Assembly: GCA_007134845.1 (NCBI GenBank)
Contig: SLKA01000058.1
Location: 1-49,348, forward strand
DNA: 49,348 bases
DNA from: Balneolales bacterium
GTDB lineage: Bacteria; Bacteroidota; Rhodothermia; Balneolales; Natronogracilivirgulaceae
Direction: 5' to 3'
The notes beneath the pieces are model-generated. The model made no database searches. It had not been told where the DNA came from and saw nothing but the letters and a program-made list of their open reading frames with translations. Within the stretch, counting starts at the first letter, position 1, and every line of letters begins with the position of its first letter. Position numbers and translations under genes: made by a program. Below are positions 49,164 to 49,348 of this stretch, piece after piece.

Positions 49164-49348
49164 GGGTTAAAGGTACGAATAGCCTGGCGAATTTCTATGA
49201 TTCCATTATTATGATATTCATAATATGAAATGACTATCCGCAACTTATAACAATCAGAAGATATGTGCGTTATATGTGTATCTATTTGTACTCACTCACA
49301 TTAAAACTGCACATATCATGAACTTTGATGGAATTTAATGAACGATTC
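49164..49348. other. AT-rich window end, no gene seen
   Basis: 185 bases upstream of the DUF218 gene. Contains an AT palindrome region near 49209-49230 (ATGATATTCATAATATGA) and probably the DUF218 promoter. No coding frame is supported. Confidence 0.3.

Overview
This window is a surface-polysaccharide locus of a Gram-negative bacterium. Outer-membrane beta-barrels, a Wzi-like protein, a Wzc-type kinase and a SPOR-like domain all point to an outer membrane. The mix of proteins (TolB-like propeller, DUF5683-like membrane repeats, FlaA1/WbpM dehydratases) and moderate GC with AT-rich gaps suggests the FCB group, perhaps Balneolota or Rhodothermota. That placement is inference; no rRNA or tRNA gene is visible. 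Almost all genes are on the minus strand, so transcription runs from high to low coordinates. TTG and GTG starts are frequent.

From the right edge: a YdcF/ElyC-like DUF218 protein (48372-49163), a DegT-type sugar aminotransferase (47026-48186) and a membrane WbpM/PglF-type UDP-sugar 4,6-dehydratase (44910-46793). An 822-base gap with palindromic repeats follows. Then comes one very long co-directional run, 44087 down to 18032: Wzc co-polymerase/kinase, a short SLBB export protein, a PglK/MsbA-like ABC flippase, a frameshifted asparagine-synthase-like gene, a polysaccharide pyruvyl transferase, a possible sialyltransferase-like enzyme, a cytidylyltransferase-PEP mutase fusion, a GT-B-like protein, a GT2, a HAD phosphatase, a divergent GAPDH-like enzyme, an FAH-family protein, a KdsB-like CMP-transferase, a 2-hydroxyacid dehydrogenase, an HpcH/HpaI aldolase, phosphonopyruvate decarboxylase, a phosphonoacetaldehyde-reductase-like alcohol dehydrogenase, LicD, a nucleotidyltransferase-like/NDK-like fusion, two P-loop proteins around a GT4, and a polytopic Wzy-like protein.

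A second run (17698 down to 9800) holds a GT4, a ParB-like protein, a PglC-like phosphoglycosyl transferase, a second HpcH aldolase plus 2-hydroxyacid dehydrogenase pair, a second WbpM-like dehydratase and a WbpA-like UDP-sugar dehydrogenase. The left end carries two paralogous outer-membrane barrels, a UDP-glucuronate-epimerase-like gene, a TolB-like protein, a divergent Wzi-like gene, WecB and a possible small zinc-ribbon gene.

How it fits together: dehydratase, aminotransferase, dehydrogenase and epimerases make nucleotide sugars; the phosphoglycosyl transferase and glycosyltransferases build a lipid-linked repeat; the ABC flippase, Wzy-like protein and Wzc polymerise and export it. The most distinctive part is a phosphonate branch (PEP mutase, decarboxylase, reductase, cytidylyltransferase, LicD). 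It predicts decoration with CMP-activated 2-hydroxyethylphosphonate. Interleaved with it is a set that looks able to make a CMP-activated keto-deoxy sugar acid. Two unexplained DNA signals also recur: a 16-bp ATTAAGA...TCTTAAT palindrome in intergenic gaps, and degenerate GC-rich 12-bp-period repeats, one of which sits in frame inside the epimerase gene.
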